From Vibrio sp. VB16 (lineage in GTDB: Bacteria; Pseudomonadota; Gammaproteobacteria; Enterobacterales; Vibrionaceae), in NCBI RefSeq assembly GCF_015594925.2, contig NZ_CP087591.1:930001-994000 (forward strand): 64,000 bases of DNA, given 5' to 3'. A model generated the notes under the pieces. It was not told the DNA's origin, ran no database searches, and saw only the letters and a list, made by a program, of their open reading frames with translations. Positions 17,173 through 26,502 of the stretch are shown piece by piece. How positions within the stretch are numbered: the stretch's first letter is position 1; every line of letters starts with the position of its first letter. Made by a program: the position numbers and the translations under genes.

Positions 17173-17242
17173 GTGTATTCTTCCTATATAAGTGATATTC
17201 GCTTTGAGCACAACCAACGCGGATGCGCTCGGTAAATGAGAT

Positions 17243-20200
17243 TTAAGATGGTGTTTTTGAGCTCGGTAATCGCTTTATTTCGCGCTGTTTCCAGAGCTTA
17301 AATACGGCTGGTAATACCAACAATGTGAGAAGAGTTGCCGAAACCATACCACCAATCATTGGGGCGGCAATGCGTTGCATTACTTCAGAGCCAGTTCCCG
17401 TTCCGTACATGATAGGGATTAAGCCGATGATGACGGTTGCAACCGTCATCATTACAGGACGTACCCGCAATCCAGCCCCTTCAATGATGGATTCGAATAA
17501 GTCTGTTGATGTGAGAATTTGATCTCGTTCAGTAAGATCAAGCTTACGTTGGTGCCAAGCTTGATTGAGATAGACCAACATGATCACACCTATCTCAACC
17601 GCAACACCGGACAGGGCAATAAACCCAACACCAACTGCAATTGAGAAATTGTAATTGAGGTAATGCATGAGCCATAGCCCACCTACCATTGCCAATGGAA
17701 GTGTTCCCATAATGATCAACACTTCTCCCACTCTTCTGAAGCTTAAGTAGAGTAAAAGCATGATGATTGTGAGCGTAATCGGAGTAACAACGCTTAATCT
17801 GGCTTTTGCTCGTTCCATATACTCATACTGTCCAGACCAAGCTAATGAGTACCCAGCAGGTAGGTTAAGCTGCTCTGCCACTACTTTTTGTGCTTGAGCA
17901 ACATAAGAACCCAAGTCTCGCCCTTCAATATCAACAAACACCCAGCCATTCGGACGGGCATTTTCTGTTTTTATCATAGGTGGGCCATCTTCAAAACGTA
18001 TGTCCGCAACATCAGCCAATGCAATACGAGCACCATTTGGAGTAACTAAAGGCAGGCTTTGGAGCTTATCCACCGAATCTCGGTAAGATTGTGGATATCG
18101 CACGTTAATTGGGTAGCGTTCCAACCCTTCCGTTGTTTCACCAACGTTCATGCCTCCAATTGCGGTTGATACCACCTGCTGAACCTGCTTAATACTCAAC
18201 CCGTATCGGGCTGCTTGCTTACGCTTGATGTCTATCGTCACGTAACGCCCTCCAGCAACACGTTCAGCATAAACAGAAGCAGTTCCTTCAACGCCATTTA
18301 ATAATGGTTCTAATTGGGCCCCAATTTGTTCAATTGTTTTTAAATCGGGTCCGGCTATCTTTATTCCAATCGGTGTTTTTATACCTGTTGCCAGCATATC
18401 GATACGAGTCTTGATCGGCATTACCCAAGCGTTCGTCAGGCCGGGAAATTGGATGAGATTATCCAACTCTTTACGCAGTGATTCTGTTGTGACGCCTTCA
18501 CGCCACTCTTCTTTTGGTTTTAACTGGATGACGGTCTCTATCATCGTTAATGGTGCAGGGTCGGTTGCACTTTCAGCGCGTCCAACTTTCCCCCATGCGG
18601 TTTCAACTTCCGGAACGGTTTTAATTAACTTATTGGTTTGTTGTAAGAGCTCTCTAGCCTTACCGATAGAGATACCCGGATAGGTTGTTGGCATATACAT
18701 GAGGTCGCCTTCATCCAGTGGAGGAATGAATTCACTGCCCATTTTGGTTAATGGAATATACGCTGACGACATGATGATAAGCGCAACGATAACCATGGAT
18801 TTAGGGTATTTCAGGCTAAGATTTAATAGTGGACGATAGAGCGCAATAAGCGTTCTGTTTACTGGGTTTTTGTGTTCAGGTAAGATTTTACCTCGCACAA
18901 AATAGCCCATTAATACGGGTACCAAAGTTATAGAAAGCCCGGCAGATGCGGCCATTGCATACGTTTTGGTAAAGGCAAGAGGGGAAAACATCTTCCCTTC
19001 TTGCCCTTCTAGTGCAAATACAGGCACAAAACTAAACGTAATAATGAGTAATGAGAAGAAAAGTGGCGGTCCCACTTCTTCTGCTGCACGCCCAATGACT
19101 TGCCAACGGTTTTTGTCTGTTAATGGTGTACGTTCAATGTGCTTGTGTACGTTTTCTATCATGACGATAGCGCCGTCTACCATGGCGCCAATGGCGATAG
19201 CAATTCCACCAAGTGACATAATGTTGGCATTTATTCCCTGTGAATGCATAACAACAAATGCCGATAAAATCCCCACCGGTAGGCTTAACGCAATGACCAA
19301 GGAAGAACGGATATGAAACAAAAATAGCGCACATACAACGGCAACAACCAAAAACTCTTCCGCGAGTTTTTCCCATAGGTTCTGTACTGCATTGTTGATC
19401 AATGTAGAGCGATCATAGGTTGCGACGACTTCAACTCCTTCAGGTAAGCTCGATTGAAGTTGAGTGAGTTTCTCTTTCACGTTGGCAATAACGTCACTCG
19501 CGTTCTCGCCGAATCGCATGACAATTACGCCACCAACGGCTTCCCCTTCACCATTAAGTTCCGATATTCCTCTGCGCATTTGAGGACCCAAATTGATATC
19601 AGCAATATCACCTAAAAGAAGCGGGGTTCCTGTACTGGTCACTTTTAGCGGGAGGGACTTGATATCTTCAATACCAGAAAGGTAGCCTGTGGTTCTGACC
19701 ATGTGCTCTGCTTCAGCGATTTCGATGACAGAAGCACCGGTTTCCTGATTACCCGATTGAATGGCCTGATTCACTTGTTGTAGTGTTAAGTCATAGGCTC
19801 TAAGTTTCGCGGGATCAATTTGAACCTGATACTGCTTCACCATACCGCCGACCGTTGCTACTTCGGAAACGCCCTTAACCGTTTGAAGTTCATATTTTAG
19901 GAACCAATCTTGAATACTTCGTAACTGGGCAAGGTCATGTTGACCGGTTTTATCCTGCAGTACGTAGCTATATATCCATCCGACACCAGTGGCATCCGGA
20001 CCTAATGTCGGTTTTGCATTCGCAGGCAGCTTTGGAGCAACCTGACTTAAGTATTCTAATACACGTGATCGTGCCCAATACATGTCGGTATCATCGTCAA
20101 AAATGATATAAACGTACGAATCACCAAAAAATGAGTAACCACGGACGGTTTCGGCTCCCGGTACGGCGAGCATAGCGGTAGTCAGTGGATAGGTCACTTG

Positions 20201-20389
20201 GTCTTCTACTACCTGAGGTGCTTGTCCAGGATAACTGGTTTTTATAATCACCTGAACATCTGACAAATCAGGCAGGGCATCAACGGGTGTATTTTTAACA
20301 CTGTAGAGCCCGGCAAAGACGAGGAAAAACGTGGCGACCAAAACCAAAAATCGGTTGTTGATCGACCATCTTATAATGGCAGTAATCAT
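17243..20389 (-). CDS. cusA: Heavy-metal efflux RND transporter CusA/SilA type
   Basis: Inner-membrane proton-driven pump of 1048 residues, full length for the HME-RND group. The N-terminus (NNRFLVLVATFFLVFAGLYSV) is the first membrane helix and the substrate loop contains GGMVKQYQVQIDP. The TM4 signature GAMVDGAIVMIENVHKHIE carries the acidic residue typical of metal RND pumps. PPLDEGDLMYMPTT and the C-terminal helix cluster are standard. Its start overlaps the cusB stop by one base (TAATG). The presence of CusF-like domains and a cupredoxin in the same operon favours Cu(I)/Ag(I) over Zn/Co/Ni. Confidence 0.94.
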   Translation of the reverse strand: MITAIIRWSINNRFLVLVATFFLVFAGLYSVKNTPVDALPDLSDVQVIIKTSYPGQAPQVVEDQVTYPLTTAMLAVPGAETVRGYSFFGDSYVYIIFDDDTDMYWARSRVLEYLSQVAPKLPANAKPTLGPDATGVGWIYSYVLQDKTGQHDLAQLRSIQDWFLKYELQTVKGVSEVATVGGMVKQYQVQIDPAKLRAYDLTLQQVNQAIQSGNQETGASVIEIAEAEHMVRTTGYLSGIEDIKSLPLKVTSTGTPLLLGDIADINLGPQMRRGISELNGEGEAVGGVIVMRFGENASDVIANVKEKLTQLQSSLPEGVEVVATYDRSTLINNAVQNLWEKLAEEFLVVAVVCALFLFHIRSSLVIALSLPVGILSAFVVMHSQGINANIMSLGGIAIAIGAMVDGAIVMIENVHKHIERTPLTDKNRWQVIGRAAEEVGPPLFFSLLIITFSFVPVFALEGQEGKMFSPLAFTKTYAMAASAGLSITLVPVLMGYFVRGKILPEHKNPVNRTLIALYRPLLNLSLKYPKSMVIVALIIMSSAYIPLTKMGSEFIPPLDEGDLMYMPTTYPGISIGKARELLQQTNKLIKTVPEVETAWGKVGRAESATDPAPLTMIETVIQLKPKEEWREGVTTESLRKELDNLIQFPGLTNAWVMPIKTRIDMLATGIKTPIGIKIAGPDLKTIEQIGAQLEPLLNGVEGTASVYAERVAGGRYVTIDIKRKQAARYGLSIKQVQQVVSTAIGGMNVGETTEGLERYPINVRYPQSYRDSVDKLQSLPLVTPNGARIALADVADIRFEDGPPMIKTENARPNGWVFVDIEGRDLGSYVAQAQKVVAEQLNLPAGYSLAWSGQYEYMERAKARLSVVTPITLTIIMLLLYLSFRRVGEVLIIMGTLPLAMVGGLWLMHYLNYNFSIAVGVGFIALSGVAVEIGVIMLVYLNQAWHQRKLDLTERDQILTSTDLFESIIEGAGLRVRPVMMTVATVIIGLIPIMYGTGTGSEVMQRIAAPMIGGMVSATLLTLLVLPAVFKLWKQREIKRLPSSKTPS

Positions 20390-22098
20390 TATTGACCTCC
20401 TGCCTGTTCAATCAATATCAACTGTGTTTCTGCACCTGATTTACTGACTAGAAATCGAATGGCCTGCCCTTCAGAAAATGGCGTTAAATCGATGGCCTCA
20501 TCCACAGAAAAGTTCATTTCTCCTGCTTCCCATCCCCATTCGGTGACCGCTTCATGGTTTACAGTAATCATGCCAAAATCAGCCATTAACATGCTAATAC
20601 TGCCATCTATCCATACGTCGTTAGCGATAACAGCGTCTCCGACTTTATAGTCAGTTATCTCGTATTGTCCGCCCTCGGTTTTTTGAATTTCAAAATCGAT
20701 GGCTTGCCCTTTTTGCACACCTTCAATATTGATACCATCAGCGAAGGTGAAGTTCATCACCATTCCCGGCCATTGCCACTCTTCAACGGGTTGGTGGTTA
20801 ATGGTTACCATGCGGTGGTCGATCATGGCATCGGTAATCTCACCAACTGCCCAAACGCGGAGCTGGTTTTCCTCGTCTAAACCGTTAATTCGTGACAGGT
20901 CTGCACGCTGACTAGATTCGGAATCAAGCATAAACTGTGCAGAAGTGACAACCTTATCGCGATCAGTTAATCCAGCCAGTACCTCTATTTGATCGGATGT
21001 TTCACGCCCTATTTGAATTCGGGCAGAGCGATACTGGCCATTGCCCTCAGCCAATACCACACGAGTCATGCCGCCTGAGCGAATCACCGATTCTCTTGGG
21101 ATAGTCAAAACAGGCGCTTCTGAGCGGGCCTTCAAAGTGACGTTGGCAAACATATTTGGTTTGAGTTCGTTGTTATTGTTAGAGAATTTCAACCTGACAC
21201 GCAGTGTTCTAGTTTTAGGATCGAGAATTGGATAAATAAAATCGACAGTGCCATTCCACTCTTTACCGGGAAAGGAGCTTAATGTCATTTCTGCTTCTGA
21301 TCCTATTTTTACCCAATGAGATTGGCGTTCGAAAACCTCGACGTCAGCCCAGACTTCATCAAGAGGTCCTGCACTAATAATCGTTTGTGCAGGTGAAACA
21401 TAGCCACCTTCTCGAACCTTGAGAGACGCTATTACGCCATTTTCTGGCGCTTTTATGGCTACATTTTGACTTGCCCGTCCTGCTTTGAGAATTTGTTTCA
21501 CTTGAGGCTTGTCTATGCCTAAAGCGGTTAGACGATCCGTTGCTCCGCTGATAAGAGCTTTTCTCCCAGAACGATAGGCGTTAAGCAATTCTTCTTGAGC
21601 CTTAACGAGTTCTGGAGAGTAGATAGTGAAGAGAACATCTCCTTTGTTAACGGCTTGCCCTACTGCATCTATGTTCAGATTTTCTACCCAGCCGCTCACA
21701 CGTATGTTGGTTTGCCATAAACGACTTTCATCAAAATTAATGTACCCCACTGTTTCAATTTCAGGGGTTAACACATTGAAGCTAACATTAGCGGTTTTAA
21801 CGCCTAAGTTGTTTTCAACCGCAGGATTAATTCTTACCGTGCCTTGTTTTTCACTGCCACCTGCGGTGTTGTTATCGTCATAAACAGGGATTAGGTCCAT
21901 CCCCATAGGTGATTTACCGGGTGCATCACGCTGATAGTTAGGGTCCATAGGAGCAACCCAATATAGGGGGGCTTTTTCAGTAGTCCTAGACATGTTCTCT
22001 GAGGTCATATCATGGTTGGAAGTTAGATATTGATGACCAGTAAATCCTAGAACGCCACCGATCAAGAGCGCTAGCGTTGCTATTGGTAGTGTTTTCAT
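20389..22098 (-). CDS. cusB: CusB-type membrane fusion protein with two C-terminal CusF-like domains
   Basis: Periplasmic adaptor of the Cus efflux system, 569 residues, much longer than E. coli CusB (about 407). After an N-terminal anchor comes a heavy-metal-binding motif (YWVAPMDPNYQRDAPGKSPMGMDLIP, about 46-73; key residues are the aromatic and Met positions). The lipoyl/beta-barrel body (about 90-400) follows. The C-terminus adds two CusF-like modules. In the first, His435, Trp443, Met446 and Met448 have exactly the spacing of the CusF copper ligands. In the second, His515, Trp523 and Met528 are kept, but the position of the first Met is Gly526. Start and stop overlap the neighbouring cus genes by one base. 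Confidence 0.92.
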   Translation of the reverse strand: MKTLPIATLALLIGGVLGFTGHQYLTSNHDMTSENMSRTTEKAPLYWVAPMDPNYQRDAPGKSPMGMDLIPVYDDNNTAGGSEKQGTVRINPAVENNLGVKTANVSFNVLTPEIETVGYINFDESRLWQTNIRVSGWVENLNIDAVGQAVNKGDVLFTIYSPELVKAQEELLNAYRSGRKALISGATDRLTALGIDKPQVKQILKAGRASQNVAIKAPENGVIASLKVREGGYVSPAQTIISAGPLDEVWADVEVFERQSHWVKIGSEAEMTLSSFPGKEWNGTVDFIYPILDPKTRTLRVRLKFSNNNNELKPNMFANVTLKARSEAPVLTIPRESVIRSGGMTRVVLAEGNGQYRSARIQIGRETSDQIEVLAGLTDRDKVVTSAQFMLDSESSQRADLSRINGLDEENQLRVWAVGEITDAMIDHRMVTINHQPVEEWQWPGMVMNFTFADGINIEGVQKGQAIDFEIQKTEGGQYEITDYKVGDAVIANDVWIDGSISMLMADFGMITVNHEAVTEWGWEAGEMNFSVDEAIDLTPFSEGQAIRFLVSKSGAETQLILIEQAGGQ

Positions 22099-23438
22099 TA
22101 TTTTTTTTCCCTAGATGCCATATCAACACTGAGTTCGATAATATTTTGGTCGTAACGATTTAAGGTATAGGCGAGTTGGTTCATCGTTTTGTCTAGATCT
22201 GAGAGCAATTTGGCTTCTTCAATGGCCATCGTCAGTTCGTCTCTTGTTGCTAAAATCAGCTCATTAAACTGCACGGTATTATTTTCGTAACCACGTTCTA
22301 TCGCTTTCGTTCGATTATGGGCCTGTTTTATAAGCACACTCTGATATCTTTCGATTCGTTGCTCTAAATTGCTTTTGTCAATGAACAGCGTGTTTACTTG
22401 CGCATTCATCTGTACAAGGAGTAAGTCTTTTTGAGATTTGGCTGCACCAACTTGATATTGGGCGGCAGCATGGGTTCTATCTTGTCGTTTATCCGTGAAA
22501 AGGGGGATGTCCATGGTTAAATAAGCACTGACCAAATCAGACGCTGGCTTACCATTCATTCCATTAGATTGACGATAGGCATAACCCACTTCTACACCAA
22601 ATTGGGGGGCATAAGCCTCTTCTGTGATACGAACTTGAGTCTCTTTCGTTAAGATATTTTTATCGGCGGCCAACACTTTCGGGTGCTGCGTGAGCAAGTC
22701 ATAAAAGTGAGTAGTATTTTCCGGAAGTTGGCTTAGTTGCACTTTTATATTTGTCCAGTTAAGACTAAGTTGTTGTCCAATATCAATATTTTCTACGTAC
22801 TCAATTCCAACCCATTCTGATAACTGGGTGCGAACTCGCTGTTGCATTTGTTGGTTTTGCTGTAATTTCTCATCGAATTTACTGACCTGCATTTCCGCAA
22901 ACAAAAGGTCCTGAGCTTCGCTCTTTCCTAAGGAATAGTTGGTCTGAATAAATGTCGTCATGTCACCCATCAAATCACGCATCTCTTCTGTTAATTGATT
23001 CGCACGTTCAAGATATTGAAGTTCGATCCATTGACGAGTGATATTTTTGGCTATATCCAATTTACGTAACTGTAATTGCTGTTCTACCACCTGTGATTGT
23101 TGCTCGAAACGCTGTTGGGACAAGTCTAACGTCGAACCACGGCTGAACTGCTGTGCTAATCCAATAGAAATATTGGTCATTGGATCTGCATCAAACTGAA
23201 AGCTGTCAACCGGTAAACCACCGACACCAATTTTCATTTTTGGATCCATAAGAGTGGAACTTGCCATTCCGGTTTCTTTAAGGGATAAAACGGTAGAGTT
23301 AATCTGGCTGAGACCATGATCTTGCAATACGGCAAGTTCAATAATTTCGTTTAATGAGTAGTATTTACCATCTTGGGCATACAATGGTGCCGATATTGCA
23401 CTTAATGCGAGTGCTATCGCTATAGGCTTTATGTTCAC
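22098..23438 (-). CDS. cusC: TolC-family outer-membrane efflux protein (CusC-like)
   Basis: Outer-membrane channel of the tripartite copper/silver pump. The 446-residue protein starts with a signal peptide (cleavage near PLYAQ) at a GTG codon, 23438. The body is the usual long helical, Gln-rich outer membrane efflux repeat: residues of about 25-230 and 240-430 form two similar halves. No lipobox is visible, unlike E. coli CusC. It precedes cusB with a one-base overlap, so the three pump genes are translationally linked. Confidence 0.88.
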   Translation of the reverse strand: MNIKPIAIALALSAISAPLYAQDGKYYSLNEIIELAVLQDHGLSQINSTVLSLKETGMASSTLMDPKMKIGVGGLPVDSFQFDADPMTNISIGLAQQFSRGSTLDLSQQRFEQQSQVVEQQLQLRKLDIAKNITRQWIELQYLERANQLTEEMRDLMGDMTTFIQTNYSLGKSEAQDLLFAEMQVSKFDEKLQQNQQMQQRVRTQLSEWVGIEYVENIDIGQQLSLNWTNIKVQLSQLPENTTHFYDLLTQHPKVLAADKNILTKETQVRITEEAYAPQFGVEVGYAYRQSNGMNGKPASDLVSAYLTMDIPLFTDKRQDRTHAAAQYQVGAAKSQKDLLLVQMNAQVNTLFIDKSNLEQRIERYQSVLIKQAHNRTKAIERGYENNTVQFNELILATRDELTMAIEEAKLLSDLDKTMNQLAYTLNRYDQNIIELSVDMASREKK

Positions 23439-23561
23439 TTATATTCCAATCGTTAACTGGCGCAAATAGGCCGCAATAGCGTAATATTTGCAAATAAAAC
23501 AGATCACACGGAAAAATTCCGTGTAAAACGATGTTGATGACGTTAAATCATCAGAAAGGAA

Positions 23562-23978
23562 TTAAGCGATAGGGGGTTTATAGAGCGCATTAGCAATTGA
23601 GCTTATACGTCTTGAAGGTTCTTTTGAGATTAAGATTAAACTGTGTGGTTGGGTATGGCTGTGTACCGACTCGATGATTAATGAGAAACTTACTACGCAG
23701 CTAATGGCATTACATTGATGATCTGAGGTTATATTATCAGGGTTACAACATGATGCTTCAAAATCAACGGTGTTTTTCGTTGCAGATGCGCAATGACTAT
23801 CTGGCGTATCTGATTCCATCGTCATTTGGTGAGAAACATCGGTTTGATCGGTAACTGTAACTTGATTTGCTACGGCCATTTGAATCGGCATAAGAGGGTT
23901 ACTAGACACAATACTGGATAGCAATAAAGCAACCAGTGTGATTGTCGTTAACCAAATTGTGCGCATTTTGTTTTGCAT
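23562..23978 (-). CDS. Small exported His/Cys-rich protein at the head of the cus operon
   Basis: A 138-residue protein starting at ATG 23978 (a GTG one codon earlier is also open). The N-terminus is a hydrophobic signal or anchor (about residues 5-25). The body has clustered possible metal ligands: HQMTM, SHCASATK, SCCNPDN, SDHQCN and SHTQPH. A second hydrophobic segment lies near 90-100. I do not recognise the family. Position 123 bases upstream of cusC on the same strand, plus the ligand clusters, suggests a periplasmic copper-binding accessory. That is inference. Confidence 0.65.
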   Translation of the reverse strand: MQNKMRTIWLTTITLVALLLSSIVSSNPLMPIQMAVANQVTVTDQTDVSHQMTMESDTPDSHCASATKNTVDFEASCCNPDNITSDHQCNAISCVVSFSLIIESVHSHTQPHSLILISKEPSRRISSIANALYKPPIA

Positions 23979-24147
23979 CACAAGCTCTTAGTCCAAATGA
24001 TTGAACGGTCAATATCTATTAAACTCCATTTCATGTCAATATATAGATAATAACCGTCGATACATTTTCGAATTTTATGTCACCGAAATAGTCCATGCGC
24101 AGTTTAACGAAGGTTTTCTCTGTAGAGTAAGCTGTGCAATTTGATAT

Positions 24148-25062
24148 TTATAAAGATTCCGGGCTCTTTAACCAATCCGCATTCAGTTTTTCCGTGGATC
24201 CTAAATAGTCGACCATCCATTCAATCAGCTTGTGGCTTGAATCTCGTTTCCACACCAAGCAGCATTGACTAGGTTGTTGTGGACGAGGGATTTCCTTTCT
24301 AACCAGGTCTGCTTCTTTCACCAGAGGGGCGGCAATATGGCGAGGAAGATAACCGACTCCGACGCCACTTTTAATCAATTCAATAGCACTAAACCAATTG
24401 GGTAATAATAACCGACGCTGCGCCTTATAATTTCCAAAATGCCGTTTGGGTAAATTAATGGATGTGTCATCAAGGCATATGAATGGATAGTCGGCTAATT
24501 GATCCTCTGATATGTGTTCTATGTGAGCTAAAGGGTGTGTTGCTGACAAAACAAAATCCCATTCGACAGCCCCCATATCTTTCACGCTAAAGTCACCATT
24601 TACGGGGATGGACGATGTGGCTCCAATTACGATGTCTGTACGCCCTTGAGAAATGGCATCCCATGAACCGTTGAATACCTCCATGTTAATTTGCAATTCA
24701 GATTGTGTAAATGTGTTGTAGAACACCTCTATCATCGGTTTTAGTTGATCCAATTTTACTACGTTGTCTACGGTTACTCTCAACCGAGATTGCCAGCCCA
24801 ATGCCGCTCTTTGTGTTTGGGTTTTAACGTCCTCCATATGCATTAATAGCTGTTCAGCTTCAGCGACTAAAATTTTTCCTGCCGACGTGAGCTCTACTTT
24901 TCTAGGTAACCGCCTAAAAAGTACAACATCCAATTCCTGTTCCATTTGACGAATGTTGTAGCTAATGGCAGACGGAACTTTGTGAAGCAAACTTGCCGCT
25001 GCCGTAAAACTCTCTAAGCGTGCAACCGTAACCAGTGTTTCTAACGAGGATTTGGAAAACAT
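24148..25062 (-). CDS. punR: LysR-type regulator PunR
   Basis: A 304-residue LysR regulator. The N-terminal helix-turn-helix (SLETLVTVARLESFTAAASLLHKVPSAISYNIRQMEQEL) and the effector domain (VFNGSWDAISQGRTDIVIGATSSIPV, CCLVWKRD) follow E. coli PunR (YdhB) closely along the full length, including the unusual VPSAISY recognition helix and the C-terminal YLGSTEKLNADWL. PunR activates the purine transporter gene punC. Here the divergent neighbour at 25204 is a PunC homologue, so the regulator-target pair is conserved. The 141-base divergent region should hold its site. Confidence 0.88.
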   Translation of the reverse strand: MFSKSSLETLVTVARLESFTAAASLLHKVPSAISYNIRQMEQELDVVLFRRLPRKVELTSAGKILVAEAEQLLMHMEDVKTQTQRAALGWQSRLRVTVDNVVKLDQLKPMIEVFYNTFTQSELQINMEVFNGSWDAISQGRTDIVIGATSSIPVNGDFSVKDMGAVEWDFVLSATHPLAHIEHISEDQLADYPFICLDDTSINLPKRHFGNYKAQRRLLLPNWFSAIELIKSGVGVGYLPRHIAAPLVKEADLVRKEIPRPQQPSQCCLVWKRDSSHKLIEWMVDYLGSTEKLNADWLKSPESL

Positions 25063-25158
25063 ATATTGCCTTCAAAAATTTTGATTCATAACCACAAAAA
25101 ATGTCGCTTAATTTGCGATTTACTTAGGTATACCATCATCGCTTCTTTATTTACGAAC

Positions 25159-25180
25159 ATTACTTAGAAATAAGTGTAAT
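25159..25180. promoter_or_regulatory. Possible PunR operator dyad
   Basis: A 22-bp interrupted dyad (ATTACTTA at the left, TAAGTGTAAT at the right) lies 24 bases upstream of punC in the divergent region. Size and position fit a LysR-type site. No comparison sites were available, so the call is tentative. Confidence 0.3.
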
Positions 25181-25203
25181 CAAATTATTTAGTCGAGAAC
25201 AGC

Positions 25204-26418
25204 ATGAACGTATCAAAATTACAAATTTTTTATTTATCAGCACTGTCTATGTTGGGCTTTGTCGCCACTGACATGTATCTACCTGCATTTGATTCAATGC
25301 AAACCTTTTTTGCTACTGGTCCCCAGCAAGTCGCACTTTCACTGACTGTTTTTTTAACGGGTATGGGTATTGGCCAATTAGGGTGGGGTGTGTTATCTGA
25401 AAAGTATGGCTATCGCAAATCATTAGTCGCAGGTCTTTTCATTTTTTCAGTCGCCTCATTTGGTCTTATCTACAGTACTCAAGTTTGGCATCTGCTGACG
25501 TTTCGCTTCATCCAGGCAATCGGTGTCTGTGCGCCTGCCGTTATATGGCAAGCGATGGTCATCAGCCGTTATCCTGAAAAGGTTAGCCAACAGCTATTTG
25601 CTACCATCATGCCTCTTGTCGCATTATCTCCTGCGTTAGCCCCGCAATTGGGTGTGCTGTTGCTCGGTATATTTGATTGGCAAAGTATTTTTCTGTCACT
25701 GACGGCTTTTGGACTCATACTCATGGTGGTGACATTGCGACAACCGCAATCCGAGATATTGATAAAGAAAACAAGTACTTTGGAGGATATTAAATTATTA
25801 GTTAAGTCGAAAGAATACATGGGTAACATCACTATATTTGCATTTGCATCGGCGGCATTTTTTGCCTATTTGACTGGCATGCCAGTGATCATGAGCCAGA
25901 TGGGGTACACCCCGAACGACATTGGTATGAGTTTCCTTCCTCAAACGGCCGCATTTATTATCGGAGGATATTTAGGTAAAAAATGGACTCAAAAACTGGG
26001 TGCAGAACGTGTTCTTAAGTCACTACTTATTTTCTTTTCTGTCTCAGTCGTACTTTTATTTGTTAGCTCTCAGTGGACCTTAACGTCTATTTGGCCAATA
26101 TTGATTCCGTTTTGTCTTATTGCCATGGTAAACGGTGCCTTGTATCCAATTGTTGTCAATAAAGCATTGGTTAACGCAAAACATAGTCCTGCCACGGCAG
26201 CTGGCTTTCAAAATAGCTTTCAAATTGCAGTGAGTAGTGTGTCCAGTGGCGTGGTAGCAACATTTGCTTTGAATGCTCAGTCGGTAACAGGGGTGGTTAT
26301 TTTGTTTTGTACAGTAGGATTATGGGTGGGGTATATCGTGTCTAATAGAAAACTAGCTGCGCAGTTTACCATTCCTGATAATGCAAGAGTGGGCCCAGGG
26401 AAAGAAAGTCACTGGTAG
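25204..26418 (+). CDS. punC: MFS purine nucleoside transporter PunC
   Basis: Inner-membrane transporter of 404 residues with twelve predicted helices, Bcr/CflA group of the major facilitator superfamily. The start YLSALSMLGFVATDMYLPAFDSM, the motif WGVLSEKYGYRKSLV after TM2, RFIQAIGVCAPAVIWQAMV, and the IPFCLIAMVNGALYPIVV segment match E. coli PunC (YdhC) position by position. PunC imports purine nucleosides, and the adjacent divergent punR supports the assignment. An adenosine deaminase gene at 33692-34687 could act downstream on imported adenosine, though it is unlinked. Confidence 0.87.
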   Translation: MNVSKLQIFYLSALSMLGFVATDMYLPAFDSMQTFFATGPQQVALSLTVFLTGMGIGQLGWGVLSEKYGYRKSLVAGLFIFSVASFGLIYSTQVWHLLTFRFIQAIGVCAPAVIWQAMVISRYPEKVSQQLFATIMPLVALSPALAPQLGVLLLGIFDWQSIFLSLTAFGLILMVVTLRQPQSEILIKKTSTLEDIKLLVKSKEYMGNITIFAFASAAFFAYLTGMPVIMSQMGYTPNDIGMSFLPQTAAFIIGGYLGKKWTQKLGAERVLKSLLIFFSVSVVLLFVSSQWTLTSIWPILIPFCLIAMVNGALYPIVVNKALVNAKHSPATAAGFQNSFQIAVSSVSSGVVATFALNAQSVTGVVILFCTVGLWVGYIVSNRKLAAQFTIPDNARVGPGKESHW

Positions 26419-26431
26419 GGTATAGGATGTC

Positions 26432-26468
26432 GAAAATATCGGAGGCGACACTCGTCACCGATATTTTC
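26432..26468. terminator. Hairpin between punC and the convergent binding-protein gene
   Basis: Eleven-base perfect arms (26432-26442, GAAAATATCGG, and 26458-26468) with a 15-base centre that pairs partly. It lies between two convergent genes and probably ends transcription from both sides; a run of T is weak. Confidence 0.6.
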
Positions 26469-26502
26469 AATAAGAGAACGTTAATTATTTTTTAGGTGTA
26501 AC

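Noticed and set aside
18411..19376. Several 80-116 codon frames inside cusA on both strands
   Set aside because: They are shadows of the conserved cusA coding frame.
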